64,000 nucleotides of DNA, from NCBI GenBank assembly GCA_947044405.1, contig CAMRHE010000329.1, positions 1,597,001 through 1,661,000 on the forward strand, in the 5' to 3' direction. Position 1 is the stretch's first letter; each line of letters begins with the position of its first letter. This document shows, in pieces, positions 36,677 through 48,641 of this stretch. A model generated the notes under the pieces. That model was not told the origin of the DNA and made no database searches. It saw only the letters and a program-made list of their open reading frames with translations. The position numbers were made by a program, and so were the translations under genes. This DNA is from Leptodactylus fallax. Lineage: Eukaryota > Chordata > Amphibia > Anura > Leptodactylidae.

Positions 36677-37244
36677 CTGGTGATGTGAGGGGCTGGTGGT
36701 CCTCCATCATGACCTCCTTGTACAGATCCTTGTGTCCTTCTAAATACTCCCACTCCTCCATGGAGAAATAGACAGCGACATCCTGACACCTTATAGGAAC
36801 CTGACAACACAATGATACAGTCATCACCCAGACTCCTCCAGTTACTGTATAATGTCCCAGCATTCCCAGCAGTGTTACCTCTCCAGTCAGCAGCTCAATC
36901 ATCTTGTTGGTGAGTTCTAGGATCTTCTGTCCATTGATCTCCTCATGTATCAGGGGGTGAGGTGGAGGACCCGGGATTGGGCTCAGAGTTCCCCCATATC
37001 CTTCATACACAGGAGCCTGACAGCGCCCACTAGAGGTCTTCTTCACTACTGTGTAATCCTGGTTATAGAGAGACAAATTAATAAATATCACTACATCCAT
37101 GTCCAGAGTCCATCACCGCTCCAGTCATATCATCGGTTATTACTATAGATAAGAATGATGTAATGTGACATCATCAGAATCTCTCACCTCTCCAGTAAGC
37201 TGGTAGATGATCTCCAGGGTGAGATTTAATATACTTTCTGCCAT
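36677..37244 (-). pseudogene. KRAB-like zinc-finger gene copy lacking finger exons
   Basis: Three exons parallel the intact gene: 37244-37188 (MAESILNLTLEIIYQLTGE), 37058-36879 ([21 protein letters not shown]) and 36800-36677 ([17 protein letters not shown]...). Their reading frames are open, lengths (180 and 124 bp for the last two) are identical to the intact gene, and splice sites remain. The first ATG of the intact gene is lost here. Exons 4-6 are not found below 36658, where the Tc1-like element and unrelated sequence lie. It could still make a KRAB-only product, but is more simply a truncated duplicate. Confidence 0.75.
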
Positions 37245-37255
37245 CTTGTTCTTGT

Positions 37256-39330
37256 TTTTTTCCTTCCTTGATGGGATAATCAGGAATATTCTCTTATATA
37301 GAAGATACTGAGAGGATTCTATATTGTAGGAACCTGAATGGAGAGAAGATGAGACAATGTAAATAAAATACAATAACTGGAGATAACAATGTGATAATGT
37401 TGAGATATTTCGGTGTAGATGATGTTTGGTCTCTTTTTGTAGACATTGGACATGAGGTGAATAGTTGGTCACTGGTTATATGATGTACATACTGGAGTCA
37501 CTGCTACAACTAATGTCATTACAGCAATGTAGAAAGGATATAAAGGGGTCGGCGGTGCTGGTTGGTGGGGATTTGCCAAGTGTTTTTTCCTTTTTTAGCA
37601 ATCATGTTCTGTGGCTTAGAATGAGTCTTTATAAAAACCAAGGTTATGGTGCAACATTTTGGACCAAAGTAAGGCAGCCAATAGTTGGGTATAAAGTTAA
37701 TGGGGTTTCTAGGATTTTTTTTATGGCCTATCATTGGGATTTATTTGCTCCTTAGTGTACAGTGCTGGAAGCAGATGGTTCTATACCCCGTATAGCGGCC
37801 AGGCGCCGTTACTGCAGCTCAGCTCCATTTACATCAACCAGGGTTGATGTGACTGGAGCAGCACCCGGCCCCCAAATCACCTCTCCACCCTCCTTTCCTA
37901 TCTTTACGTGACATCAGCCAGCCCCCCAGCACAGGTAACTAGGAGTGAACACGAGAGAGGAGGTGGTTGGAACCAGCTCAGAATCCCCTGGTTCATCTGA
38001 AATAGAAATTGGGGAATTAAGTGCTGAAAGCCTCTTCAGAGAACCCCTTGCCTAAAATAGGTAAATATGGGAGCCCAAATATAAGAAACAGTACCCACCT
38101 ATCAGCGATCCCTGCCACTCCAGTTCTGACTCTGCCCGAGTCCTTGCTTTTTTCCACTTCCTGGTTTCTCTTGACACACAGGAAATGCTTAGAGATACAC
38201 ATTTAGTCAATAACTGGCCAATATGGTGGCCTCCTCAGCTAGTGGTTCCTATATGATGAGAGACAACAGGAAATGGGGAGAGGCACGGACTTGGGCAGCT
38301 TTACTGCACAGAGGGAGAAGCAAGTAAAGATTTCTTATATTAGAGGCCCCATGTTGAGCTGTTTTCAGTATTTATTTAATTTACTTGGAGAACCCCTTTA
38401 GTACTCGCTGACTGTAAACTATTAACCCCCTTGCTTAACATAAACCTCAGGAGTGACCATTAAATAAATACAGACCCCTGACAGCCCCCTAAAATAAGAA
38501 AAGCCACAGAACAAGAGCCCAAACCACCAAATAAATGAAGAGTTCAGTCCAGATCCCATTAATAAAGACCTGAGACCTTTAACCCCTTTCATCCCCTCCC
38601 CCAACTCCAGTTTTTAGGGTTCACACGGAGGAATCTGTGGCAGATTCCGCTCCGAATCTACCTTCCATAGTTTTCAATTGGACGCAAAGATTGCAGCAGG
38701 TTTTGAAAAAAATATGTGTCCTGCTCAATCATTTATCTGAGCCTAATCAGCAGAGGAAAGCCGCAACGGGATGCTCTGCATCGGCACTCCGTCACGGCAA
38801 TCCCACAGCCGAATACGGTGGCAGAAATTGTCTTAGTGAACCTAACCTTTGTGTCTGTTAATAGGCTCCGCTCTACTGATGCTACTTAGTCTCTGTACTG
38901 TCAGGTGGGCAGTGTCAGGAAGAAGTGGGCAAGGGGGCGTGACTTAGAGCTCCAATCAGTTAACAGTATAGATTCTTAGTATAACTATCAGCAACCAAAA
39001 CTAACTGAACTGATTGCTCGACAACGGTGGGGGCTAGAGAGAAAAATCCAACTGTGCCCGAATAAGAGGAGAGGCCGTTATTAAATGATCCAAAGAGATG
39101 CTACATTTTACTAAATCTGTTACAAATAGCAGAACCATCACCCCCAGCAAGAGAGACATTAATAATACTGCATAGGACGAATCCCTGGTCTGTATCCCCA
39201 GAATATGAGAAAACATCAGAAAAGAGAAGGGAAAAGTCTAGAGAGAAGAAGCTCCAAGTGCTTCCCCCTCCTCCAACACACTGTCCCATGTAAATACATC
39301 ACTCCCTCCCTTCTTTCTTCTCACATACAG
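37256..39330. repeat. 5' flank of the truncated copy (paralogous to 16530-18321 and 22976-23070)
   Basis: Aligns to the intact gene's upstream region, including the CCAAT/CArG block (38210-38235) and the region at 38620-38860. It carries about 200 bp near 37450-37680 that is absent from the other copy, and has the uninterrupted TCTGTATC site near 39191-39198 where the other copy has a 4.65-kb hAT element. Confidence 0.7.
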
Positions 39331-41028
39331 TCCCATGTAAATAATAATAATACATTTTATTTATATAGCGCCAACATATTCTGTAGCCCTGTACTATTTG
39401 TAGGGTTCAAGTACAGACAAAAAAGATACATTACAAAGAAATAGTCAATTCACACACTGGGAATGAAAGCCCTGCTCGCAAGAGCTTACAATCTATGAGG
39501 TAGAGGGGGTGACACAGGAGGTAGCAGGGGCGGCATCGGAGGTAGCATTGCTTATATAATGGTCAGACAATTCTGTAATAGAGGTTACTGTCATTACACA
39601 TATATAAAGCTGTATGAGCAGTCACCAGTTGGTGCCTGGACATATAGAGTTAGTCTGATACGACATCATATCCTGTGGGGTAATGCGGGAGCGTGAACAG
39701 CGGAGGGTTCGTTTTAGGGAATCTAACTATGGAAGGGTTTACATTAGGAGTTGTGATAGGCCTGTCTGATAAGATGTGTCTTTAGTTTGCACTTGAAGCT
39801 GTAGAAATTGGGGGTTAATCTAATAGTCCAGGATAGAGCATTCCAGAGAAGTGGTGCAACTCGGGAGAAGTCTTGTATACGAGCATGGGAGGTTCTGATA
39901 ATAGAGGATGTTAGTCTTAGGTCATTGAGTGAACGGAGAGTACGGGTTGGGCGATAGACAGAGATGAGGGAGGAAATGTAGGGAGGTGCAGCATTATGGA
40001 GAGCCTTGTGGATGACGGGGAGAAGTTTATATTGTATTCTGTAATGAATAGGCAGCCAATGTAGTGACCGGCACAGACCGGAGGCATCGCTGTAGCGTCT
40101 AGACTGATAGATGAGCCTGGCCGCCGCATTCAGAATAGACTGTAGAGGGGAGAGTTTAGTAAGGGGAAGACCGATTAGTAAGGAGTTACAGTAGTCAAGG
40201 CGAGAGTGAATCAGGGCAACAATAAGTGTCTTTAATGTATCTGTGGTAAGGAAAGTGTGGAATTTGAAGATGCTTTTGAGGTGGAGATGACACGAATGTG
40301 CGAGTGATTGGATATGGGGGGTGAAGGAAAGGTCTGAGTCAAACATAACCCCGAGGCAGCGGGCATACTGCCTAGGAGATATGGTAAGGCCGGAGACTGC
40401 AATGGAGATATCAGGGACAGATCTATTAGATGGTGGAAACAGCAGTAGTTCAGTCTTTGAGAGATTCAGTTTCAGATAAAGCGAAGACATGATATTTGAG
40501 ACAGCAGAGAGACAGTCACTGGTGTTCTGTATTAGTGCAGGGGTGATGTCACGGGATGACGTATATAATTGGGTGTCATCAGCATAAAGATGGTACCGGA
40601 AGCCAAATCTGGTGATGGTTTGTCCAGTGGGGGCCGTGTAGAGGGAGAAGAGCAGGGGAGCTAGGACCGAGCACTGAGGAACCCCAACGGCGAGGGGAAG
40701 AAACAGAGCCCGCAAATGATACACAGAAAGTGCGGTCAGAGAGATAAGATGAGAACCAGGAGAGAGCAGTGTCTGTGAGGCCGACAGAGCGGAGCATAAA
40801 GAAGAGGAGTTGATGGTCAACAGTGTCAAATGCTGCTGAGAGATCCAGAAGAATAAGAAGAGAGAAGTCACCTTTGGATTTAGCCGTCAGGGGATCATTG
40901 GAGAATTTTGTGAGGGCCGTTTCAGTAGAGTGCAGAGTGCGGAAGCCAGATTGTAAGGGGTCAAGAAGAGAGTTAGCAGAAAGATAGCGGATTAAAGGAG
41001 AATAGACCAAGCATTCCAAGATTTTGAT
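39331..41028 (-). mobile_element. L2-clade LINE, 5'-truncated, with 3' tail
   Basis: Minus-strand frames 41019-40579 and 40871-39744 overlap and together cover the [44 protein letters not shown] and [11 protein letters not shown] (catalytic Asp pair present), then [17 protein letters not shown] text, [13 protein letters not shown] and [16 protein letters not shown] in the C-terminal region. A frameshift near 40700 breaks the frame. The 3' end is TTTATATAGCGCC plus (AAT)n at about 39340. Flanks ATGTAAAT / ATGTAACT suggest the target duplication. The same insertion is present in A1 and absent in A2. Confidence 0.9.
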
Positions 41029-41249
41029 GTAACTACATCACTCCCTCCCTTCATCCTCCTCACATACAGTCCCATGAAATCCCCTCAGCTCTTACCTCGC
41101 AGTCTCTCTCTCCTCTCTTCACACATGTACATAAGATTTACTACTGAACTAAAGGACCTGCGATGATGTCATGATCATGTGACCAGACTCCTGTGTGGGT
41201 GGAACTATAGAAGAGGTTGTTGTGTGAGGTGATAATGGTGGAAAGTAAT
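41029..41249. promoter_or_regulatory. Promoter-like block of unit A3, decayed
   Basis: The CRE has become TGATGTCA (41164-41171) and the GC box GGGTGG (41197-41202), while CATGTGACC is kept. The minus-strand donor GAG|GTAAGAG is intact near 41098-41091. This decay is parallel to the loss of finger exons in the adjacent gene copy. Confidence 0.35.
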
Positions 41250-41711
41250 GAGAGAAGAGAAAGAGGACATGGAGGAGAGAGAGGTGTGAGAGAGAGGAGG
41301 ACATGGAGGAGAGAGAGGAGGACATGGAGAGAGAGAGGAGGACATGGAGGAGAGAGAGGTGTGAGAGAGTAGGACATGGAGGAGAGAGAGGTGTGAGAGA
41401 GAGAGGAGGACATGGGGGGAGAGAGAGAGGTGTGAGAGAGAGGAGGACATGGAGGGAGAGAGAGAGGTGTGAGAGAGAGGAGGACATGGAGGAGAGAGAG
41501 GAGGACATGGAGGAGAGAGAGGTGTGAGAGAGAGGAGGACATGGAGGAGAGAGAGGTTCGAGAGAGAGAGGAGGACATGGGGGAGAGAGAGGTGTGAGAG
41601 AGAGGAGGACATGGAGGAGAGAGAGGAGGACATGGAGGAGAGAGAGGTGTGAGAGAGAGGAGGACATGGAGGAGAGAGAGGAGAACATGGAGGAGAGAGA
41701 GGAGGACATGG
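41250..41711. repeat. GA-rich minisatellite, copy 3
   Basis: Same 18-bp and 34-bp units as copies 1 and 2, about 460 bp, bounded by GGTGGAAAGTAAT and the CCCCATACAGTATGG flank. Frames across it are repeat artefacts. Confidence 0.95.
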
Positions 41712-42812
41712 GGGACCCCATACAGTATGGCCTCCATATTATGCCACTATATAGTAGTGTGAGGGATGCAGCTTGTGCCTGTGGCCATCCTGACATTCCT
41801 TTCTCCCAGAGCTCATCCCGCTCCATTGCTGAAAACTTATCTGTAATGGGATGAAACTTCTTCTTCGTGCCTTATCCAATAGTTATATGCTAAATCTTAT
41901 GTGACAGGTTTTTACCCAATGACGTTATGTTATTTATACTAATCGCACCTTCTCTTTGTCTCTGCAATGTATAACACCTACAATGTACAGAAACCTCACT
42001 ATCCTCCATTATAGACCAGAATCCATATTGGTCACATACTTGCACCTTGTGACTGTGTGTATTTCTCGGAACTGGCTCATAGGAGATTTTATTCTCATTT
42101 GGACTTCAATACGGTGATACTTAGAGCAGATTATGCTCACAGAAATTGGGCTGGAGGTGGCTTGCTATTCACCCGCTTAAGTGGACAGGGGGGCAACCTG
42201 ACAAGGAGGAAAGTTGGAAACTGGTCCAAAATGCAGCTGCAAGTTAAGGAGCCTTATCAGGTCCACTTTCTGCTCTCCTCTTGTCTAGTGGTCTCTCTTT
42301 ATGTCGGGTGAGTTGTAAGAAAAGTAAATCCCCTGGTCTTTTTAAGAACCCTGTTTATGAAGTATCCATGATTGAAGAATGACCAATGTAAAGATTTTGT
42401 GCTGTGTTTTAGGCATGCTTCCCATTTGGTTTGTTTATGTGCTGAATCATGTGGAAAGTTGGGAGGATAGGTTACCCCACCGCCCGTCTTTAGGTTGTGG
42501 CTACTGTGTGATTCCTTGTGTTTTAGTTAAGCGTTGGACGCCCGGGATGTATCTTTTGAGGTTTTAGGACAAGACGTTAGGTCTAATTAAGTGCTAGGTG
42601 CCTGGCATATATCTTTCCAGGTTCTAAACAAGAAGCTGCACACAACTAACCTTGTGTGGGCCGTAAGGTTCGAGACAGCCGTGAAATTGATTATCACTTA
42701 GTGTGCCAAAGGTGAGGTTTTGAGGCAGAAGTTAGGCAAATCCTGAGGAATTTGCCGAGGCAGTGGGTAGAGCTGATCCCAAGATTAGAGAAATTCCAGC
42801 TACATAGATTGT
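41712..42812 (+). repeat. Unit A3 downstream flank
   Basis: Paralogous to 1693-2800 and 24652-25730. Homology ends abruptly at about 42812 (GATTGTAAAA) where a different repeat begins. No gene other than the exon-like frame at 42057-42311. Confidence 0.75.
42057..42311 (+). other. Exon-like open frame ending at a splice donor, copy 3
   Basis: 84 codons homologous to 24998-25267, differing by an in-frame five-codon gap. Ends ...SLYVG before GTGAGTT. The best argument that this is more than chance is that both indels among the copies (9 and 15 bp) keep the 3' frame; three copies are too few to be sure. Confidence 0.3.
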
Positions 42813-44224
42813 AAAATCACAGAGGGTGTATATCCATTCCCCTACAGGCATATATGTCACAGAAGTGGAGTGTAATTCAAAAAAATAATAATATAATAAA
42901 ACTTAACATTTATTATAATCTAATAAAAGTGGACAAGCCACTAATTATGTGAGTGTCTAAAAATATATGTGGTACTGTGCTGAAGATCCCTGGAAACTCA
43001 TAAATAGAACAAATCTGATTCCAGCCCAATACTCGCATTCCATATAAATAACCCAAAGCTATAATTAACACATCAGCTGAATGTCTGGTGTCAGAGCAGT
43101 ATGTGCAACTCCAAGATCACCTAGGCTGGTATACAAACAGCAGTGCTGAGAGTCATTTATCCCAGCACCACTTAATAAGCTAATGCCTGGTGTAAGAGCA
43201 GTAGTGCAGCTCCAAAATCACCTAAGCTTCTATACAAACAAAGCATTAAGAGTAATAAATCACAGCACCAATTTGGAGTGAGCTAGTGATTTCTATTGGC
43301 TCACTGCAGACAGCATTAGGAAAGGGGGTGGCACCGAATGAATGGGCTGACCTTTATAAAGCAGGCAAGGCTCAGTGTGGCGTCGGCTACTCTATACACT
43401 GGAGCGCACCATCAGTGCTCCAGGAACTGCAGTTGTAACTGCATTTTTGAAAAATATTTATAGCAGCTTAGACCAATTGATAAGTTTATTAGCATTGGCT
43501 CCTGATGAACCTGATACAGATAACACAGGGGAAACGCGTAGAGCAAGTTTATTTTCTATTTTCTATTTTTGAGTTAGTTGACCACAAGCCATACCACTTG
43601 GGGGCATGAAGGACTGACAGGAGACTGGGGCAGTCTGATTAGCCTGGAGATTAGTTGGTGGAACTTGAGTCACTAATGGAAATGGTAGCTGTATATCCCT
43701 GGAGTCAACATAGGGGATATCAGTAATGGCTGCAATATAGGTGTTTATTGAGTATAAGGGTCAGAATATCATAGTTTCCCTTATGGTTATAACATTTTAA
43801 TGACAGGAAATGAAGTTACTGTGACCTGTACCTAGATTACTGGCATATGTACATACTACAGACTAGGGTTGTGGAGGTATATCATGGCTGTGCAGGAGTC
43901 TAGTCAGTGATGCTTTACAAATTATGTGTGTGGGGACCAGGTGTTTGGGTTTTCCTAACACTAAGAGCAACTGACAAAATACTGACCTGTTGTATGACGC
44001 AGCCGTGATACTATAACCTTAGTCTAAGGGTGGTGAAAGTATCTAATTACACCCTAGGTCCAGTGGAAAGTTGGAGAGTGTGAATACTGTCTAACATTTA
44101 AATCCTGAATAAACTTTGAATAGGCAGGCACAGACCGCATTGATCTGTCTTTTAGTAGATTAGTGGACGTACTTTGTGTATTTTTTATATTAAAATATTA
44201 AAAGTTAAGTTTTATCGTTTGAAA
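42813..44224 (+). mobile_element. Non-coding retroelement-like repeat with hammerhead-like core
   Basis: About 1.4 kb without coding potential. Two imperfect direct repeats of about 105 bp lie at 43075-43180 and 43181-43285 (share GGTGT.AGAGCAGTA and ATACAAACA). At 43502-43539 is CTGATGA, a CCTG..CAGG stem and GAAACGCGT, all conserved hammerhead boxes intact. This suggests a PLE-like or retrozyme-like non-autonomous element; inference. Confidence 0.45.
43502..43539 (+). ncRNA. Hammerhead-ribozyme-like core
   Basis: CUGAUGA at 43502-43508, stem II CCTG (43510-43513) with CAGG (43526-43529), GAAA at 43531-43534 and CGCGT at 43535-43539. The closing pair of stem II would be an A/G mismatch. I could not find the matching 5' strand of stem III (ACGCG plus cleavage site) within about 80 nt upstream, so a complete self-cleaving fold is not shown. 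Confidence 0.4.
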
Positions 44225-44335
44225 CCATTTATTTTCTGTGAGATATGAAGCATTTGTGATTGCAATCATTTTCTGGAAGAAACTGAGTATTATCTGACAG
44301 AATTGGAGGGGTGCCAATACTTTTGGCCAGCACTG
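44225..44335. mobile_element. Right end of a Tc1/mariner element
   Basis: Ends GGTGCCAATACTTTTGGCCA then GCACTG, followed by TA at 44336-44337, a typical Tc1/mariner terminus. Its left end was not found. It truncates the ERV, whose 5' LTR and early gag are absent. Confidence 0.6.
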
Positions 44336-44337
44336 TA

Positions 44338-44977
44338 CTTGATTCTCTTAAGCCAACCATAAATGACGATCCATTTGCTTTCTTAATGAAATTTGAGCAA
44401 GCATATAGGATGGTCATGGGTATGGATGATAATGAAGAACCATCATCTATGATAAAGGCATTTGTGAAGAAATTTAAGTATTTAGATCCTGTTTCCCTAA
44501 AAATTGCTTCAGAGAAACTTACATGATGCAGCAATGTTCATTGATCACATCAGAAGATCAATGAAACAAACAAGCACAAAGGCAAAAATTTCTGTAGTCC
44601 AGGATAAAGTAAATAAGCAATCAATTACTGTAAATCAGGACAGTCAGACTAACTCTAGGATTGCACCTGTTCTAAATAAGGGTACTCATTCAAAGCCAAA
44701 GGGAAAAGGAACTTGGGAGAGAAGTCAGATGTCTTGTTATCATTGTGGTAAATCAGGACATTTAAAGTGGCAGTGTAGGAAATTCCTTAGAGAGACACAA
44801 AATATAGGAAATGAGAATGGTCTAGTGCCCACTGCGCCACCTCGTCCTTCACAGCAAAAGGAATCACCTTATGCACCTTTAATCCGGCAGGTTAGGGAAC
44901 TATCCATTCAGGGATCAAAGGGGAAATCACATAGTGTCATGTTTGACAGAGAGGACGATTCATTAGGATCAGCATGA
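44338..44977 (+). pseudogene. ERV gag, C-terminal part with CCHC knuckle
   Basis: Starts within capsid-like sequence (DPFAFLMKFEQAYRMVMG), changes frame near 44504-44526, then reads on through a basic region to one zinc knuckle (CYHCGKSGHLKWQC, about 44734-44775) and ends at TGA 44975-44977. One CCHC box suits gamma/epsilon-type nucleocapsids. The stop is followed by CTAG, and the frame stays open straight into protease, as in retroviruses that make Gag-Pol by stop-codon readthrough. The N-terminus (matrix) is missing. Confidence 0.8.
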
Positions 44978-45313
44978 CTAGGAAGGAATCCGACCTCTCG
45001 ACCCTTGGAATATGTAGCCCCAGTATTTTTGGATGAATGTGGAAGACCTTATGTAACAGGATCTCTTCAGGGTGAAAAGATCACTTTCCTCATAGACACT
45101 GGAGCTCAGCTCAGTGTAACAAATAAGCTTCTATTCCCATCCAAAAAGGCACCTGTTTGTACAATTGTAGGCTTTAGCGGTCGTGGGGGTGTCCCAGCTA
45201 CACTAGTATCTGATGTTATGTTTGAAATCCCTGGATATTTAAAAACAAACATTGATATTTGGCATTGTCCTAATTCAGAAAACATTCTGGGAACTGATGT
45301 CATGAACAAATGA
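44978..45313 (+). pseudogene. ERV protease domain
   Basis: In the same frame as gag, with the retropepsin active site FLIDTGAQLSVT (DTG at 45095-45103), a flap-like region (GFSGRGGVPATLV) and the ILGTDVM block. An in-frame TGA at 45311-45313 separates it from pol. Protease would process the Gag-Pol precursor. Confidence 0.85.
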
Positions 45314-48300
45314 GGTTGGATTATTGATTTAGGAAACAAAGTGATCTGGAGGGATGTTGATGGTTCTAAACCAGTACTGATAGATCCAAGTGAATATAGT
45401 AAGGTTGGAACTATTTGCTTAACAGATATGGTTCCTTCAGATCATGTTTGGCCTGACACTGGTGGAGATGTTGAATTAAAAGAAATAGTAGAAAGTATTC
45501 CTTCTTTATGGGCACAGTACAGAAATGAGGTGGGAACAATGAAAGATGTGCTTGTAAAAGTAGAAGGAAAAGATCCACCATCCCAGAAACAATACAAATT
45601 ACCTCCAGAATCAATAGGTCCAATGTCTAAGATCATTGAGGAATTGCTTCAACAAGGTGTCATACGAAAAGCCAACTCTGTGACAAACAATCTATTATGG
45701 TGTGTTTTGAAACCTGATGGGTCATATCGCATGCTTTTGGATTTAAGGCTTTTTAACAAATATATGCCTAATGTAGCTCCAATTGTTGCTGACGCACACG
45801 ATTTGTTAGGACAACTAGATGCAAAGGCGAAATATTTTTCAATTTTAGATGTAAGTAATGGGTTTTTTAGTCTAAGTCTTGAAAAAAGTTGTCAATGCAA
45901 GTTTGCTTTTACATTTCGGGATGAACAATACGTATTCTGTAGATTGCCACAAGGTGCACATTTATCACCTAGTATATTTCATCAAGCATTAGCAAAGGTT
46001 TTAGGGAAAAGTTCAAATCAGAAATATATAAAACAATTTGTTGATGACATTTTGGTGGCTACAGAAGACAGAGAAAAGCACTTGGAAGTCTTAGCTGAAT
46101 TGTTTACTCTTTTGCATGAGGCTGGTCTAAAGCTTAACACAAAGAAGTGTAAATTACTGCAATGTGAGGTGAGGTATTAAGGAATTCTCATTAAGCCAGG
46201 AAAGAGAATGCCTCTTCAGGATAGGGTTGCAGCTGTTGCTTCACTTCCCATTCCAATGTCACATAAGGACCTCAGACACTTTCTGGGTATTGTGAATTTT
46301 TCTAGAGAATTCATTGAAGGATATGCTGAAAAAGCAAAGCCTTTATATGATCTCTTGAAAAAAGGTCATGATGATTCATTTGGTCCATGGACAAATAAGG
46401 AACAGGAAGCGTTCGAACAGCTAAAAATTGCTTTACAAACAGCTCCCGCCTTGTCAACTGTAGAAGCATCAGCTCCATTTGCTTTGCAGGTACACACGTC
46501 AGAAATAGCTGTGACATCTGTGTTGCTGCAATTACAAGCAGGGGAATGGAGAATTTTGGGATATTTTTCCAAAATCCTCACTCCGGTTGAAAAAGGGTTT
46601 GAACCTTGTGCAAGACATTTGATGAGAGTGCATTTTGCAGTAAAAGCTACTGAACATATTGTTGGCTTTAGCAAATTAATTTTGCAGACACCGCACTCCA
46701 CATTAAAGCTTCTCCTTGAGAAAAATATTCCAGGAGTATCACATCAAAGATTTGCACAGTGGTTGTTAACTCTCTCACCAAAGCAAATTGAAGTAGATCA
46801 CAAAGCCAAGTATATTCTTCCCCAACTGATGCAGTATGAAGGTCAGACACATGAATGTATACGTACATTCCAGGAGACATATACTTCTCTGTTCAGAAGA
46901 GATGCAGAAAAAAGTGATGAAGCAGTGTTTGTGGATGGGTCACGGTTCTTCTCTGATGGGAAGTATTACTCAGGATATGCCATCTGGTATCCCGAGAGGG
47001 GATATGCAATTCAACATAAATTGCCAGGACACTATTCAGCTCAGAGAGCAGAGCTAGAAGCTGTCAGGACAGTGTTAGAGGTTGATGAAAAGGAAAACAG
47101 AAGTCCTTTGGTTATTTACTGTGACAGTTCATATGTTGTTCGGTCTCTGACAGATTATCTACCCCTGTGGGAGAAAAGAGGTTTTGTTGACTCATCTAAC
47201 AAAGTGTTAATTTACAGTGACACACTAAGGAGAATTGTAGAATTCGCTTCAAAGAATCCAAAGGGATATGCTATGGTCAAAGTTCCAGCACATAAGAGAG
47301 GAAATCATGAGTTAGCTGTTGGAAATTCTATGGCAGATACACTAGCAAAAGAAGCTGCTACAACAGGGGCAGAGGTAATCGAGCCTGAACAATTAAAAGC
47401 TTTACCAGCTAGGAAAACAGACAGGCATCTTCCTTCTTTTGCAGAGGAACAAGCAAAGGATCAATCTCTTGCGGTTTCTCAGGTTGATCCAAAACCTCCC
47501 TTTGTTTGTGAAAACGGGGTTTTGTGTCATGACTATAATGGGGATTTGCGTCCTGTTGTACCTAAACATTTGCAGATTGAGTTCACCCGATACAATCATG
47601 AGAGCTTAGGTCATTTGGGTCAGCAAAAGTTGCTGGAAGTTCTTAAAGGAAAATTTTATTGGGACAAAATGGAGGAAACTGTACAAAAAGTTGTTCAGTC
47701 ATGTCTCATTTGTGCTCAAGTGAACCCTCGACCTAAAGGACAAAAACCTCCACTCCAAAGAATTGCGCCAGCAGACGGTCCATGGTCTACATTGCAGATT
47801 GATTACATAGGTCCGTTACCTACAGGTAAACATGGACTCAGGTATGCATTGGTGGTGGTAGATGTGTTCTCAAAATGGGTAGAAGTTTTACCCGTCAGAA
47901 AAGATGATGCTTTGTCTACAGCTAGAGCACTGGTAAATCATGTGTTTTGCACTTGGGGGATCCCAAGAATGATCACTTCTGACAGAGGAAGTCATTTTAC
48001 TGGAAAAATAATGCACACAGTTTGTAGTATTTTAGGAGTGCAACAACAATTCCATGTACCTTATCATCCACAGTCTGCAGGAATTGTGGAAAGAATGAAT
48101 CGTACCATTAAATCCAGAATTGCAAAAATGTTGTTAGATAAAGGAAACACATGGGTTGATGCAATACCATTTGTATTGATGAGCATTCGAGGAACGGTCT
48201 CCTCTACAACCCAATATACTCCTTTTGAATTAATGACAGGAAGAAAAATGCCATTAATATTTCCACATGAACCATTTTTGTCAACACCTCAAAAAGATGC

Positions 48301-48613
48301 CATAGCAAGGTCCAGGTGGTTACAGATATTACAGGAAAATTTGCAAACAATCCTTCCACATGCAGCATCTAGAATGCAACGCATGACACCACCTCACTCT
48401 TCAAAGTTTGTTAAAGGTGCATCAGTAATGATTAAAACTTTCAAGAAGAGTGGACCTTGGGAAAGTAACTGGGAAGGTCCTTTTGAAATTATCGATACAA
48501 TGGGACAAGTGATGATTTTGGTGCAAAGATCAGCCAAAACAGGGAAAAATACCCGCAGACAGCAACAATTGTGGGTACATGTTGATCAATGCAAGCTATA
48601 TGTTGCAAAATAA
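45314..48613 (+). pseudogene. ERV pol: RT, RNase H, integrase; one in-frame stop
   Basis: One frame continuing from protease. RT has LLDLRLFNKYMP, FSILDVSNGFF (motif A) and QFVDDILVAT with FVDD at 46037-46048. A TAA at 46178-46180 interrupts it in the thumb region; the rest (46208-48613) is open. RNase H has VFVDGS (Asp 46934-46936), AQRAELEAV, YCDSSYV and GNSMADTLA. Integrase has HESLGHLG/CLIC zinc ligands and D, D-35-E at 47801, 47981 and 48089, then a GPF-type C-terminal module (WEGPFEII). All catalytic residues of the three enzymes are present. Pol ends 28 nt before env. Confidence 0.92.
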
Positions 48614-48641
48614 TGATACTGCTTGTTTGGTTTTTTAGGAA

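Noticed and set aside
44225..44337. ERV 5' LTR
   Set aside because: The sequence is a Tc1/mariner end; no TATA, poly(A) signal, primer binding site or match to the 3' LTR at 51438.
46311..46880. Minus-strand frames inside ERV pol
   Set aside because: Shadows of the plus-strand pol frame, which has full RT/RNase H/integrase motifs.
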